From an uncultured Massilia sp. (GTDB lineage: Bacteria; Pseudomonadota; Gammaproteobacteria; Burkholderiales; Burkholderiaceae), in assembly GCA_946481275.1 (NCBI GenBank), contig CAMLMV010000055.1:1-44716 (forward strand): DNA of 44,716 nucleotides, read 5' to 3'. The notes below the pieces were generated by a model. That model saw nothing but the letters and a program-made list of their open reading frames with translations, made no database searches and was not told where the DNA came from. Positions 15,869 through 26,052 of the stretch are shown here, one piece after another. The first letter of the stretch is position 1; every line of letters starts with the position of its first letter. The translations under genes and the position numbers were made by a program.

Positions 15869-17719
15869 ATGCTCATGCTCAGTCAACAAGATCTCGCGGA
15901 AGAAGCACGTCTACAGGCCTTGCACGCGCTGGGGCTGCTCGATACGCCCCGCGAAGACCGGTTCGACCGGTTCACCCGCCTCGCCCTCGCCGCGTTCGAC
16001 GTCGCGATCGCGCTCGTGTCGCTCGTCGACCGCGAGCGCCAGTGGTTCAAGTCGCACGCCGGCCTCGATTACCGCGAGACGCCGCGCCCGCTCGCCTTCT
16101 GCAGCCACGCCATCGCCCTCGACGACATGCTGGTCGTGCCCGACACGCTGGCCGACGACCGGTTCGTCGCGCACCCGCACGTGACGGGCGCGCCGGGCAT
16201 CCGCTTCTATGCCGGCCAGCCGCTGCACAGCGTGGACGGCCAGCCGCTCGGCACGCTGTGCATCATCGACACGGCCCCGCGCACGTTCGGGGACGCCGAC
16301 CGGCGCATGCTGTGCGACCTCGCGCAACTGGTGCAGGACGAATTGAACCGCGACGTACTGGTCGCCGCGCGCACGCGCGAACCGCAGGACAAGAACGCCA
16401 CGCTCGAACTGACGATGCGCCTGCGCGAGGCGGCCGAGCAGGCCTTGCGCCAGAAGCAGGAATTGCTGGACGCCGTGCTGGAGACGGTGGACGTGGGCGT
16501 GGTCGCATGCGACGCCGACGGCCACCTGATGATGTTCAATCGCGCGGCGCGCGCCTTCCACGGCCTCGACGCGGACAGCGCGCTGTCGCAGGCCGACTGG
16601 CCGGCCCACTACGACCTGTACGGCGAGGATGGCCTCACGCCGCTGGCGCCCGCCGACATCCCGCTCGTGCGCGCGCTGCGCGGCGAGCGCGTGATCGACG
16701 CCGGCATGACGATCCACGTGCCGGGCGCGCCGGCGCGCCGCCTGCTGGCGAGCGGCCGCGCGCTGCACGGCACGGCCGGCGAGCCGCTGGGCGCGGTCGT
16801 CGCGATGAAGGACGTGACGGAACTGGACGCGTCGCGCGCGCGCCTGGCCGAGAGCGGCGAATGGCTGCGCACCATCGCCGACAACGTGCCCGCGCTGATC
16901 GCCTATGTCGACACGGACCTGCGCTACCGCTTCGCCAACGAGCGCTATCGCGAATGGTTCGGCGTGAAGACCACGGACATGATCGGCAGGACGGTGCCGG
17001 ACGCGATGGGCGAGGCGTTCTACGCGCCGCGGCGCGAGGCGCTCGAGCGCTGCCTGGCCGGCCATGCGTCGCACCTGGAGATCGAGGAACGGCGCCGCGG
17101 CCGCACGCGCGTGGTCAGCTCGACCTATCTGCCGCATATCCGCGACGGCGTCGTGCAGGGCATCTACGTGCTGGCGACGGATGCGACGTCGGCGCGCGAA
17201 TACGAACGCCAGCTGCACGCGCTCGCCCATTCCGACCACCTGACCGGCCTGCCGAACCGGCGCAGCTACGAGGAGCGCTTCGCGCAGGCCATCGCGCGCG
17301 CGCGCCGCGGCGCCACGCCGCTGGCGCTGGCCTATCTCGACGTCGACCACTTCAAGCAGGTCAACGACAGCCTCGGCCACGCGGTGGGCGACGCCGTGCT
17401 GCGCGAGTTCGCGCGCCGCCTGGGCGCCACGGTGCGCGCCACGGACACGGTGGCGCGCCTGGCCGGCGACGAATTCGTCATCGTGCTGGAGCAGGTCGGC
17501 TCGCCCTTGGAATGCGAACGCATCGCGGCCAAGCTGCAGGGCGCGATCCGCGTGCCGTTCCAGCTGGACGGCCACACGCTTGCGGTCACGAGCAGCATCG
17601 GCATCGCGTGGAGCGCGCGCCCGGAGCAGGCCGCGCTGGCCCACGCGGCGGACGACGGCCTGTACCGCTCCAAGCACGCGGGGCGCGATACGGTGTCGGT
17701 GCTCGTCGTGGGCGCCTGA
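15869..17719 (+). CDS. GAF-PAS-PAS diguanylate cyclase with AGDEF active site
   Basis: 616 residues, soluble. An N-terminal GAF (about 20-170, with LLDTPREDRFDRFTRLA), PAS about 200-320, PAS about 335-450 and a GGDEF domain about 460-615. The active-site loop reads AGDEF in place of GGDEF (about 532-536). It is preceded five residues upstream by an RxxD product-inhibition site (RATD). LDVDHFKQVNDSLGHAVGD is normal. AGDEF proteins are active in some characterised cases, so c-di-GMP synthesis is likely but not certain. Two ATGs lie six bases apart; the AAGG at 15865-15868 is better spaced for the second (15875). It ends one base before the convergent kdpE stop. Confidence 0.9.
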   Translation: MLMLSQQDLAEEARLQALHALGLLDTPREDRFDRFTRLALAAFDVAIALVSLVDRERQWFKSHAGLDYRETPRPLAFCSHAIALDDMLVVPDTLADDRFVAHPHVTGAPGIRFYAGQPLHSVDGQPLGTLCIIDTAPRTFGDADRRMLCDLAQLVQDELNRDVLVAARTREPQDKNATLELTMRLREAAEQALRQKQELLDAVLETVDVGVVACDADGHLMMFNRAARAFHGLDADSALSQADWPAHYDLYGEDGLTPLAPADIPLVRALRGERVIDAGMTIHVPGAPARRLLASGRALHGTAGEPLGAVVAMKDVTELDASRARLAESGEWLRTIADNVPALIAYVDTDLRYRFANERYREWFGVKTTDMIGRTVPDAMGEAFYAPRREALERCLAGHASHLEIEERRRGRTRVVSSTYLPHIRDGVVQGIYVLATDATSAREYERQLHALAHSDHLTGLPNRRSYEERFAQAIARARRGATPLALAYLDVDHFKQVNDSLGHAVGDAVLREFARRLGATVRATDTVARLAGDEFVIVLEQVGSPLECERIAAKLQGAIRVPFQLDGHTLAVTSSIGIAWSARPEQAALAHAADDGLYRSKHAGRDTVSVLVVGA

Positions 17720-17720
17720 A

Positions 17721-18416
17721 TCACGGCAGCTGGAAGCGGTAGCCCACGCCCGTCTCGGTGACGAGGTAGCGGGGCTGGGCCGGATTGTCTTCCAGCTTGT
17801 GGCGCAGGTGGCCCATGTAGATCCGCAGGTAGTGCGCATGGTCGGACTGGTTCGGCCCCCACACGCTGCGCAGCAGCTGCGGTGTCGTCATGACCTTGCC
17901 CGCGTTGCCGACGAGGACCGCCAGCAGGCGATGTTCCGTCGGCGTCAACCTGACGGCGGCGCCGCCCTTCGTGACACGCCGGTTCTGCACGTCCACCACG
18001 ACATCCCCGAACCGCACCTTGCCGTCGCCGCCTGTCGCCGGGCCGCGCAGGCGTCGTTGCGACGCGCGCACGCGCGCGAGCAACTCGCCGACGCCGAACG
18101 GTTTCGTCAGATAGTCGTCCGCGCCGCGGTCGAGTGCGCGGATCTTCTCGTCCTCGTTCACGCGGGCCGACAGCACGATGACCGGCACCCCCGACCACTT
18201 GCGCAGGTCGGCGATGAAGTCGGCACCGTCGCCGTCCGGCAGGCCGAGGTCGAGGATGACCACGTCCGGCTTGCGCGTGCCCGCTTCCGTCAGGCCGCGC
18301 TGCAAGGTGGCGGCTTCGTGCACTTGCCACCCTTCCTGTTCCAGCGCGCCGCGCACGAAACGGCGGATGTGGGGCTCGTCTTCCACGAGCAGGGCGATGC
18401 CGGTGAAATCACTCAT
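17721..18416 (-). CDS. kdpE: Response regulator KdpE
   Basis: 231 residues, OmpR/PhoB class. Receiver with Asp56 in ILDLGLPDGDG and the acidic pair in LLVEDEP; C-terminal winged helix ending HLRHKLEDNP...TETGVGYRF. It follows and overlaps kdpD by 8 bp, so the pair is the last part of the kdp operon. KdpE activates kdpFABC when KdpD senses low potassium or osmotic stress. The start ATG 18416 is the one in the normal position before MSDFTGIALLVEDE; the frame extends to 18548 only as a shadow of kdpD. Confidence 0.95.
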   Translation of the reverse strand: MSDFTGIALLVEDEPHIRRFVRGALEQEGWQVHEAATLQRGLTEAGTRKPDVVILDLGLPDGDGADFIADLRKWSGVPVIVLSARVNEDEKIRALDRGADDYLTKPFGVGELLARVRASQRRLRGPATGGDGKVRFGDVVVDVQNRRVTKGGAAVRLTPTEHRLLAVLVGNAGKVMTTPQLLRSVWGPNQSDHAHYLRIYMGHLRHKLEDNPAQPRYLVTETGVGYRFQLP

Positions 18417-21114
18417 CGTCGACCTCCATGTCGTCCTCCGGCGGCAGCGCCGGGGGCGTCCCGAGCGGCAGCGTGAACGTGAACGCGGCGCCGCCGTCAA
18501 GCCGGTTGGCCGCGCGGATGGTACCGCCGTGCGCGCCCACGATCGCACGGCAGATGGCGAGGCCGAGTCCCACGCCGGGCTTGGCCGATTCCCGCTCGCC
18601 GCGCGTGAATTTCTCGAACACGGCGTCCTCCTGGCCGGGCGGCAGGCCCGGGCCGTCGTCCGTTACCGCGACGCTCAGCCACTGCCCGTGCCGTTCCGCG
18701 GACACGCCGACCGTGCTGCCGGGCGGCGTGTACTTGCCCGCGTTTTCCAGCAGGTTCGACAGCACGCGTTCGACCAGCACCGCGTCGTACTGCACGAGCG
18801 GCAGGTCGGCCGGCACATGCGTTTCCACGGTGTGGCCGGCCAGCGCGGCGCGGCTGGCCGCCAGGGCGCTGCCGATGACTTCCTCGACCGGCTGCCACTG
18901 GAGCCTGAGCTTCACGTCGCCGCTTTCGATGCGCGCCATGTCGAGCAAATTCGTCACGAGGCGGCCCATGCGCACCGTCTCCTCGCGCAGCGCATCGGCC
19001 ATCGCGCGCTGTCCGGGCGCCAGCGGCGGCGCGGAGGCGGCCAGCGCTTCGGCCTGCGCCATCAGCGACGTGAGCGGCGTGCGCAGGTCGTGCGAGAGCG
19101 CCGCCAGCAGCGAATTGCGCAGCCGCTCCGATTCGATGCGGACCAGCGCGTCCTGCGCGACCTCGATGTAATGCACCCGTTCCAGCGCGATGGCGGCCAG
19201 CGTCGCGAACGTATCGAGTTGCTGGCGCTGTTCCGGCGCCAGCAGCCAGTGCGGCGTCGCTGCCTCGATCGCCAGTACGCCGCGTGTGCGCATCGGCGCT
19301 ACCAGCGGCATGTAGAAGACGGGGTTGCCGGGCAGGGTGTCGGTGCCCATTCCCGCGCTGGTGCCGTGGTCGAACGCCCATTGCGCGATGCCGGTGTCGA
19401 GCCCGGCGATGGCGTCGTCGCCGGCCATGGTCACGCGGCCGGCGGCATCCGGCACCAGCAAGACCGTGCGTGCGCCGAACGTGCGACCGATGGCGTCCCG
19501 CGTCGCCTCCTGGATCTGCTCCGTCTGTAGCACGCCGGACAGGGCCCGGGCAAATTCGTATAGCGCCCGCGTGCGGTTTTCGCGCCGCGCGGCGACGTGG
19601 GCCTGGAAGCGCAGGCCGGCCGTGAGGTGTCCCGTGATCAGGCCGACCGCCAGCATCACGCCGAACGCCACCAGGTACTGGATGTCCGAGATCGCGAACG
19701 TGAAGCGCGGCGGGACGAAGAAGAAGTCGAAGCAGGCGACGCTGACGCAGGTCGCGGTGACGGACGGACCGCGTCCGAGGCGCACCGCAACCAGCAGCAC
19801 GACGAGCAGGAACAGCATGGCGATGTTCGCCAGGTCCAGGTAGCCGACGGTGGGCGTCGCCGCCAGTGCCATTCCAAGGCTGGACAGGACTGCCGCGCCA
19901 TGGGCCACGACGGCGGCGCGGACGTCGGCGGAACGCGCGGCCGGGGCCGGCCGGACGGTGTCCGGCGCCCGCGCCGGCGGCACGGCGACTTCGAGCAGTT
20001 CGACGTCGGGCGCCAGCCGGGCGATGCGCCGGCCGCACGTGGCCTGCCATGGCCAGCGCGGCTGGCCCCGGCCCAGCGCAATACGCGCCAGGTTGTGGCT
20101 GCGCGCGTAGTCGACGACCGTGGCCTCCACGTTGTCGCCCGGCAGGACCGCCGTGGCCGCGCCGAGGTCGCGCGCCAGCTTCAGCACCCCAAGGGTGCGT
20201 GCGCGCCGGCTGGCGTCGAGGCCCAGCAAACCCGGCGTCTCGACGTAGACCGCATGCCAGTCGGCGCCCAACTGGGCCGCGAGGCGCGCCGCGCTGCGCA
20301 CGACGCCTTCCGCGCCCGGCCCGGGGCCGACGCAGGCGAGGAACGCCGTTCCCGTGCGCCACACGGCATCGATTGACTGTTCGACCCGGTAGGCGCGCAC
20401 GTCGTCCCCGATACGCTCCGCCGTGCGCCGCAACGCCAGTTCGCGCAGCGCGATGAGGTTCCCCTTGCGGAAGAAATTGCGGCCCGCCCGCTCGGCCTGC
20501 GCCGGCTGGTACACCTTGCCGAGTTTCAGGCGCGCCAGCAGCTCGTCTGCGGGCAGGTCGACCAGCACGACCTCGTTGGCCGCGTCGAACACGGAGTCCG
20601 GCACCGTCTCGCCGACGCGCACGCCCGTGATGCCGCCGACCACGTCGTTCAGGCTTTCCAGGTGCTGCACGTTCACGGTCGTGAACACGTCGACGCCGGC
20701 GGCCAGCAGCTCGTCGACGTCCTGCCAGCGCTTCGGATGGCGCGAGCCGGGAACATTCGAATGCGCCAGTTCGTCGACGAGCACCAGTGCCGGGCGCCGG
20801 TCCAGCGCGGCGTCGATGTCGAACTCGGACAGCGCCTTGCCGCGGTAGGCGATCTGGCGGCGGGGCAGGACCTCCAGTCCGTGCAGCAGCGCTTCCGTTT
20901 CGGCGCGGGCATGCGTCTCGACGACCCCGACCAGAACGGCGCGCGTGGCGGCGAGCTGGCGCGCCGCGGACAGCATCGCGTACGTCTTGCCGACGCCGGC
21001 CGAGGCGCCGAAATAGATGCGGAGCCGGCCGCGCGTCGCGCGCCGCTCTTGTTCCCGGACCTGGGCCAGCAGCGCGTCCGGGTCGGGCCGCACCTCGGCG
21101 CCGGGGACGCTCAT
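18409..21114 (-). CDS. kdpD: Potassium-sensing histidine kinase KdpD
   Basis: 901 residues, the full family length. The cytoplasmic KdpD domain has Walker A GASAGVGKT (36-44) and Walker B LVLVDELAHSN. A universal-stress-like segment follows (ARSHNLARIALGRGQ). Then come four closely spaced membrane helices (about 395-500), a GAF-like stretch, HisKA with SHDLRTPLTSLMAQ and HATPase with NLLENAGKYTPPG and GVGLGLAICRAIVGAHGG. Start ATG 21114 is 10 bp after the kdpC stop. It phosphorylates KdpE in response to potassium limitation. Confidence 0.96.
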   Translation of the reverse strand: MSVPGAEVRPDPDALLAQVREQERRATRGRLRIYFGASAGVGKTYAMLSAARQLAATRAVLVGVVETHARAETEALLHGLEVLPRRQIAYRGKALSEFDIDAALDRRPALVLVDELAHSNVPGSRHPKRWQDVDELLAAGVDVFTTVNVQHLESLNDVVGGITGVRVGETVPDSVFDAANEVVLVDLPADELLARLKLGKVYQPAQAERAGRNFFRKGNLIALRELALRRTAERIGDDVRAYRVEQSIDAVWRTGTAFLACVGPGPGAEGVVRSAARLAAQLGADWHAVYVETPGLLGLDASRRARTLGVLKLARDLGAATAVLPGDNVEATVVDYARSHNLARIALGRGQPRWPWQATCGRRIARLAPDVELLEVAVPPARAPDTVRPAPAARSADVRAAVVAHGAAVLSSLGMALAATPTVGYLDLANIAMLFLLVVLLVAVRLGRGPSVTATCVSVACFDFFFVPPRFTFAISDIQYLVAFGVMLAVGLITGHLTAGLRFQAHVAARRENRTRALYEFARALSGVLQTEQIQEATRDAIGRTFGARTVLLVPDAAGRVTMAGDDAIAGLDTGIAQWAFDHGTSAGMGTDTLPGNPVFYMPLVAPMRTRGVLAIEAATPHWLLAPEQRQQLDTFATLAAIALERVHYIEVAQDALVRIESERLRNSLLAALSHDLRTPLTSLMAQAEALAASAPPLAPGQRAMADALREETVRMGRLVTNLLDMARIESGDVKLRLQWQPVEEVIGSALAASRAALAGHTVETHVPADLPLVQYDAVLVERVLSNLLENAGKYTPPGSTVGVSAERHGQWLSVAVTDDGPGLPPGQEDAVFEKFTRGERESAKPGVGLGLAICRAIVGAHGGTIRAANRLDGGAAFTFTLPLGTPPALPPEDDMEVDDE

Positions 21115-21124
21115 GCTTTCGTCC

Positions 21125-21700
21125 TCATGGCACCCGGCCGTCCAGGGCAAGGTTCAGCGCCAGCACGTTGACGCGCGCCTCTCCGAGGAATCCCAGTGCC
21201 GGGTCCTGCCGGTACCGGTCGATGAGTGCGCGCACCTGCGCCACAGGCATCTTGCGCGCCGCGGCGACGCGCGCTGCCTGGTACTCGGCGGCCGCTACGC
21301 TGATCTCGGGATCGAGGCCGCTGGCCGACGCGGTGACGAGATCGACGGGGATCGGCGCGTCGTTGCCCGGGTCGAGTGCCTTCAGTGCGGCCGCGCGAGC
21401 CTTGACGGCGTCGAGCAGCGCGGGATTGGTCGGTCCCAGGTTGGAACCGCTGGAGGCGGCCGCGTTGCCGGCCATGGGGGCGGTCGCGGACGGCCGGCCC
21501 CGGAAGTATCCCGGCGCCGCGAACGGCTGGCCGATCAGCGTCGAGCCGACCGTCTTGCCGCCCATTTCGATCAGGCTGCCGCCGGCCTGGCGCGGGAACG
21601 CGACGCGGCCGATGCCGGTGACGGCGGCCGGGTACAGCACGCCGCACAGCAGGGTCAGTGCGCCGAAGAGGGCGAGCAGGGGACGAAGCGTGGATGTCAT
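21125..21700 (-). CDS. kdpC: Potassium-transporting ATPase subunit KdpC
   Basis: 191 residues. One N-terminal membrane helix (about 6-28), then the family's [17 protein letters not shown] and [10 protein letters not shown] blocks and [15 protein letters not shown]. KdpC links the KdpA channel subunit and the KdpB pump subunit and stabilises the complex. ATG 21700 follows kdpB after 14 bp with a ribosome site (AAGGAG) in the gap. Confidence 0.96.
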   Translation of the reverse strand: MTSTLRPLLALFGALTLLCGVLYPAAVTGIGRVAFPRQAGGSLIEMGGKTVGSTLIGQPFAAPGYFRGRPSATAPMAGNAAASSGSNLGPTNPALLDAVKARAAALKALDPGNDAPIPVDLVTASASGLDPEISVAAAEYQAARVAAARKMPVAQVRALIDRYRQDPALGFLGEARVNVLALNLALDGRVP

Positions 21701-21714
21701 CGTGTTCTCCTTGT

Positions 21715-23835
21715 TCAGACGAGGTGCAGTGTCGCCAGCAGCATGTCGATCAGCTTGATGCCGATGAACGGCAGGACGATGCCGCCGACGCCGTAGACGA
21801 GCAGGTTGCGGCGCAGCAGGGCGGTCGCGCCGATCGCGCGGAAGCGCACGCCGCGCAGCGCGAGCGGAATCAGGAACACGATGATCAGCGCGTTGAAGAT
21901 CAGTGCCGACATGATTGCCGACGACGGGCTCGCGAGGTGCATGACGTCGAGCGCTTTCAGCTGCGGATAGGTGCCGACGAAGGCGGCGGGAATGATCGCG
22001 AAATACTTGGCGACGTCGTTCGCGATCGAGAACGTGGTCAATGCGCCACGCGTCATGAGCATCTGCTTGCCGATCTCGACGATCTCCAGCAGCTTGGTCG
22101 GATTCGAGTCGAGGTCCACCATGTTCCCGGCTTCCTTGGCGGCCTGCGTACCCGAGTTCATCGCCACGGCCACGTCCGCCTGCGCCAGTGCCGGGGCGTC
22201 GTTGGTGCCATCGCCCGTCATCGCCACCATGCGGCCGTCCGACTGGTATTCCCGGATCAGCTTCAGCTTGTCCTCCGGCGTCGCCTCGGCCAGGAAATCG
22301 TCGACCCCGGCCTCGGCGGCGATCGCGGCCGCCGTCAGCTTGTTGTCGCCCGTGATCATGACGGTCTTGATGCCCATGCGGCGCAGTTCGGCGAAGCGTT
22401 CCTTGATGCCGCCCTTGACGATGTCCTTCAGCTCCACCACGCCCAGCACGCGGCCGCCTTCGGCGACGACGAGAGGCGTGCTGCCGCGGCGAGCGGCGTC
22501 CTCCACCGTGCGCACGACGTCGGCCGGGAACGTCTCGCCGAGCGACTCGACGTGGCGGCGCACCGCGTCGAACGCCCCTTTGCGGATGCGGCGCGCGCCG
22601 ATGTCGACGCCGCTCATGCGGGTCTGCGCGGAGAACGGCACGAACTCGGCATGCAGGCCTTCCAGTTCGCGCTGGCGGATGTTGAAGCGCTGCTTCGCGA
22701 GCACGACGATGCTTCGGCCTTCCGGCGTTTCGTCGGCCAGCGACGCGAGTTGCGCCACGTCGGCCAGGTCGCGTTCGGTTGTGCCGGCCGCGGGCAGGAA
22801 CATGGCCGCCTGGCGGTTGCCGAGCGTGATGGTGCCCGTCTTGTCGAGCAGGAGCACGTCGACGTCGCCCGCCGCTTCCACGGCACGGCCCGACGTCGCG
22901 ATCACGTTGGCGCGCATCATGCGGCTCATGCCGGCCACGCCGATCGCCGACAGCAGGCCGCCGATGGTCGTCGGGATCAGGCACACGAGCAGCGCGATCA
23001 GCACGGTGATCGTCACGGGCGTGCCGGCCTGCGCCACTTCGACCGAATACAGCGAGAACGGCAGCAGGGTCACCGTCACGACGAGGAACACGATGGTGAG
23101 CGCCACGAGCAGGATCGTCAGGGCGATCTCGTTGGGCGTCTTCTTGCGTTTTGCCCCTTCCACCATCGCGATCATGCGGTCGAGGAACGTTTCGCCCGGG
23201 TTCGCCGTGACCCTGACGACCAGCCAGTCGGACAGCACACGCGTACCGCCTGTGACGGCCGAGAAGTCGCCGCCGGATTCGCGGATCACCGGCGCGGACT
23301 CGCCCGTGATGGCACTCTCGTCCACCGACGCGACGCCTTCGACCACCTCGCCGTCGATGGGCACCACGTCGCCCGCTTCGATCAGGAGGTGGTTGCCCTT
23401 GCGCAGGTCGGTGGCGGGGCAGGGCAACCACGTGGTGCCGTGCTTCGGCACGGCCAGCTTCTTCGCGGTAACGGCTTCCTTCAGGCCGCGCAGCGAAGCT
23501 GCCTGGGCCTTGCTGCGGCCTTCGGCCAGCGCTTCCGCGAAGTTCGCGAACAGCACCGTGAACCACAGCCAGACGGCGCAGGCGAGGATGAAGCCGGCCG
23601 GGGCCTCGCCCGTGCCGAACAGGGCCTGCACGTACAACAGCGTCGTGATGATGCTGCCGACGTAGACGACGAACATGACGGGGCTGCGCAGTTGCGTGCG
23701 CACGTCGAGCTTCCTGAAGGCGTCGGCCAGCGCCGGCCCGGCCAGGCTGGTGTCGAACATGGACAGGCGCTTGGCTGCTGGCGCGTCGGCCGCTGCGTTC
23801 ACGGGCGCGGTCATGGGGGCATCGAGTCGGGTCAT
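21715..23835 (-). CDS. kdpB: Potassium-transporting P-type ATPase subunit KdpB
   Basis: 706 residues. P-type ATPase with phosphorylated Asp331 in [12 protein letters not shown], the TGES actuator motif in [11 protein letters not shown] (the serine phosphorylated in E. coli for inhibition at high potassium is kept), the KGAFDA nucleotide-binding element and the hinge [15 protein letters not shown] 23835 has GGAG seven bases upstream; the frame to 23856 is an extension without its own site. It drives potassium import through KdpA at the expense of ATP. Confidence 0.97.
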   Translation of the reverse strand: MTRLDAPMTAPVNAAADAPAAKRLSMFDTSLAGPALADAFRKLDVRTQLRSPVMFVVYVGSIITTLLYVQALFGTGEAPAGFILACAVWLWFTVLFANFAEALAEGRSKAQAASLRGLKEAVTAKKLAVPKHGTTWLPCPATDLRKGNHLLIEAGDVVPIDGEVVEGVASVDESAITGESAPVIRESGGDFSAVTGGTRVLSDWLVVRVTANPGETFLDRMIAMVEGAKRKKTPNEIALTILLVALTIVFLVVTVTLLPFSLYSVEVAQAGTPVTITVLIALLVCLIPTTIGGLLSAIGVAGMSRMMRANVIATSGRAVEAAGDVDVLLLDKTGTITLGNRQAAMFLPAAGTTERDLADVAQLASLADETPEGRSIVVLAKQRFNIRQRELEGLHAEFVPFSAQTRMSGVDIGARRIRKGAFDAVRRHVESLGETFPADVVRTVEDAARRGSTPLVVAEGGRVLGVVELKDIVKGGIKERFAELRRMGIKTVMITGDNKLTAAAIAAEAGVDDFLAEATPEDKLKLIREYQSDGRMVAMTGDGTNDAPALAQADVAVAMNSGTQAAKEAGNMVDLDSNPTKLLEIVEIGKQMLMTRGALTTFSIANDVAKYFAIIPAAFVGTYPQLKALDVMHLASPSSAIMSALIFNALIIVFLIPLALRGVRFRAIGATALLRRNLLVYGVGGIVLPFIGIKLIDMLLATLHLV

Positions 23836-23845
23836 GGCCACTCCT

Positions 23846-25627
23846 TTATTTGGCAAACAGCTGCAGGTGTTCGACGATCGGTCCGAGGGCCAGCGCCGGC
23901 ACGTAGTTCAGCACGCCGACCAACACGACCACGCCGATCAGGAGACCCACGAACATCGGGCCGTGCGTAGGCATGGTGCCGGCCGTCGTCTGCAGGCGCT
24001 GCTTGGCCGCGAGCGAGCCGGCGATCGCCAGCACGGGCACGATGATGGCAAAGCGGCCGAACCACATGGCAATCGCGAGCATCCAGTTGTAGAACGGAGT
24101 GTTGGCGGACAGGCCCGCGAACGCGCTGCCGTTGTTGTTGGCGGCGGAGCTGAACGCGTACAGGATTTCCGAGAAGCCGTGCGCGCCCGGATTGGCGACG
24201 CCGGCCTTGCCGGCCGCCGCCAGCACGGCGATCGCGGTGCCGGCCAGCACCAGTACGGGCGTTACCAGGATGGCGATCGACGTCATCTTCATTTCGTACG
24301 CCTGGATTTTCTTGCCAAGGTATTCCGGCGTGCGGCCGATCATCAGGCCGGCGATGAACACCGCCATGATCGCGAAGATCAGCATGCCGTACAGGCCGGA
24401 ACCGACGCCGCCGAAGATCACCTCGCCGAACTGCATCAGCAGGAGCGGCACCGCGCCGCCCAGTGGCGTGAACGAATCGTGCATCGCGTTGACGGCGCCG
24501 CACGACGCGGCGGTGGTGACGGCGGCGAACAAGGCCGAGGCGTCGATGCCGAAGCGGGTTTCCTTGCCTTCCATGTTGCCGCCCGCCTGCAGGGCGCTGG
24601 CATTCTGGTCGATGCCCAGCGCGGCAAGCGCCGGATGCGGCTGGTGCTCCGCCACCATCACGCCGGCCGTCATCGCGACGAACAGCACGGTCATCGCCGC
24701 GAGGATCGCCCAGCCCTGGCGGCGGTCTCCGACGAGGCGACCGAACGCGAAGCACAGGCCGGCCGGGATCAGGAAGATCGACACCATCTGGAACAGGTTC
24801 GACAGCGGGGTCGGGTTCTCGTACGGGTGCGCGGAGTTCGCGTTGAAGAAGCCGCCACCGTTCGTGCCCAGCATCTTGATGGCTTCCTGCGAGGCCACCG
24901 GGCCCATCGCGATCGTCTGCGTCGTCGTGGTCAGGGTCTCGCTGGCGGCCTGGCCATCGGCGCCCGTCGTCGGCTGCGTGTAGGTGAGCGGCTCGAGCAG
25001 CTGGACTTGCTGGTAGCTCGAGAAATTCTGGATCACGCCCTGGCCCATCAGGAACACGGAAAACACGAGCGACAGCGGCAGCAGCACGTACAAGGTGCTG
25101 CGGACCAGGTCGACCCAGAAGTTGCCGATGGACCGCGCCGACTTCGACGCGAAGCCCCGGATCAGCGCGAACACGACGGCGATGCCCGTGGCGGCCGAGA
25201 AGAAGTTCTGGCAGGTGAGCGCCAACATCTGCGTCAGATAGCTCATCGTCTGCTCGCCGCTGTAACCCTGCCAGTTGGTGTTGGCGACGAAGCTGACGGC
25301 CGTGTTGAACGCGGAATCCGGGCTCACGTTGGCCAGGCCCTGGGGATTGAACGGCAGCCAGGCCTGCACGCGCTGCAGCACGTAGACGACCAGCGTGCCG
25401 AGCGCGTTGAACGCCAGCAGGGCCAGCATGTAGGCCTTCCAGTCCATGCCCGCGTGGGCGTCGACCCCGGCCAAACGGTACAAGGCGGCCTCCGCGCGCC
25501 GCAGCCAGCCGAAACCGTGCACGCGCCCGCTTTCGGCCACGCGCGCCAGCAGGATCCCGAGCGGCCACGACATGGCCAGCAGCAGGACGAGAAACAGCGC
25601 CGGCAGCGCCAGCGAATGCATGTCCAT
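23846..25627 (-). CDS. kdpA: Potassium-transporting ATPase channel subunit KdpA
   Basis: 593 residues, about ten membrane helices. Selectivity-filter-type loops are seen at [49 protein letters not shown] and [14 protein letters not shown]. The first ATG (25627) is preferred because GGAGGA lies six bases before it; a second ATG is six bases inside. The ATG shares one base with the kdpF stop (TAATG). It is the potassium-selective channel part of the Kdp pump. Confidence 0.97.
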   Translation of the reverse strand: MDMHSLALPALFLVLLLAMSWPLGILLARVAESGRVHGFGWLRRAEAALYRLAGVDAHAGMDWKAYMLALLAFNALGTLVVYVLQRVQAWLPFNPQGLANVSPDSAFNTAVSFVANTNWQGYSGEQTMSYLTQMLALTCQNFFSAATGIAVVFALIRGFASKSARSIGNFWVDLVRSTLYVLLPLSLVFSVFLMGQGVIQNFSSYQQVQLLEPLTYTQPTTGADGQAASETLTTTTQTIAMGPVASQEAIKMLGTNGGGFFNANSAHPYENPTPLSNLFQMVSIFLIPAGLCFAFGRLVGDRRQGWAILAAMTVLFVAMTAGVMVAEHQPHPALAALGIDQNASALQAGGNMEGKETRFGIDASALFAAVTTAASCGAVNAMHDSFTPLGGAVPLLLMQFGEVIFGGVGSGLYGMLIFAIMAVFIAGLMIGRTPEYLGKKIQAYEMKMTSIAILVTPVLVLAGTAIAVLAAAGKAGVANPGAHGFSEILYAFSSAANNNGSAFAGLSANTPFYNWMLAIAMWFGRFAIIVPVLAIAGSLAAKQRLQTTAGTMPTHGPMFVGLLIGVVVLVGVLNYVPALALGPIVEHLQLFAK

Positions 25628-25716
25628 TACAGGTCCTCCGCGCAGAACATGGCGTACAGCAGGTACGCAAGCAGGGCGCCGGATGCACCGGTACCGATCA
25701 GGTAGAACAGCGTCAT
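25627..25716 (-). CDS. kdpF: Small membrane subunit KdpF
   Basis: 29 residues, a single hydrophobic helix ([20 protein letters not shown] and nine more residues). The length, the helix and the position directly before kdpA identify it. In E. coli KdpF stabilises the KdpABC complex. Start overlaps the stop of the preceding 30-residue ORF by ATGA and its own stop overlaps kdpA by TAATG, so three genes are translationally coupled in a row. Confidence 0.92.
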   Translation of the reverse strand: MTLFYLIGTGASGALLAYLLYAMFCAEDL

Positions 25717-25805
25717 TTGCGTTCTCCCAGTTTGGCGCAGCCGCTTGCCATGGCCCGGATCAGGGCAGTGAACAGGGCGATGGCGCCGATGAAGACGATA
25801 TCCAT
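25713..25805 (-). CDS. Small membrane ORF at the head of the kdp operon
   Basis: 30 residues: a hydrophobic N-terminal helix ([19 protein letters not shown]) followed by a short basic tail (about [10 protein letters not shown]). The ATG at 25805 has a GAGGT site seven bases upstream, and the stop overlaps the kdpF start by ATGA. Small one-helix ORFs in this place are familiar before kdpF in several bacterial groups, but I know of no assigned function. A regulatory or assembly subunit of the Kdp pump is the obvious guess. Confidence 0.75.
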   Translation of the reverse strand: MDIVFIGAIALFTALIRAMASGCAKLGERK

Positions 25806-25826
25806 GGTGACCTCACGTGGGGTTGA

Positions 25827-25913
25827 TCAGAAAATCTTGTCGACGCTGACGACCAGCGCCTGCCTGCCGAGGAACTTGCCGTTGTCGCGGAATGCGATGG
25901 GGGAAGTGTAGGA
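25827..25913 (-). pseudogene. Possible 3' remnant of an outer-membrane protein gene
   Basis: Just upstream of the kdp small ORF, the minus strand reads 28 codons ending in a stop that look like the last strands of a beta-barrel protein: SPIAFRDNGKFLG then ALVVSVDKIF, with alternating hydrophobic residues and a terminal Phe. No start codon or body exists upstream, where AT-rich promoter-like sequence begins. It may be the tail of a lost porin gene or chance. The stop lies 21 bases before the small ORF's start. Confidence 0.35.
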
Positions 25914-25920
25914 ACAGCCA

Positions 25921-25939
25921 CGTAAAAATTTTCTAAAAA
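25921..25939 (-). promoter_or_regulatory. Candidate KdpE binding site upstream of the kdp operon
   Basis: On the minus strand this reads TTTTTAGAAAATTTTTACG. As I recall the E. coli KdpE site (TTTTTA-TAC-T-run-ACA), 14 of 19 positions agree in an ungapped comparison. It lies about 115 bases before the first ORF of the kdp operon. The rest of the gap (25940-26052) holds AT-rich blocks TTTATAC (25966-25972) and TTTTTACA then TTTACGG (25988-26008), which could serve either kdp or the divergent kup. Confidence 0.4.
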
Positions 25940-26052
25940 GACGTCCGTCCCGGATAAAGGCGTCGTTTATACGGCGCATCGGCCCGGTTTTTACAAAATC
26001 TTTACGGCGGCGTCAGTACGATACGGCCCATGAACATTGCTGGAGAACCAGT

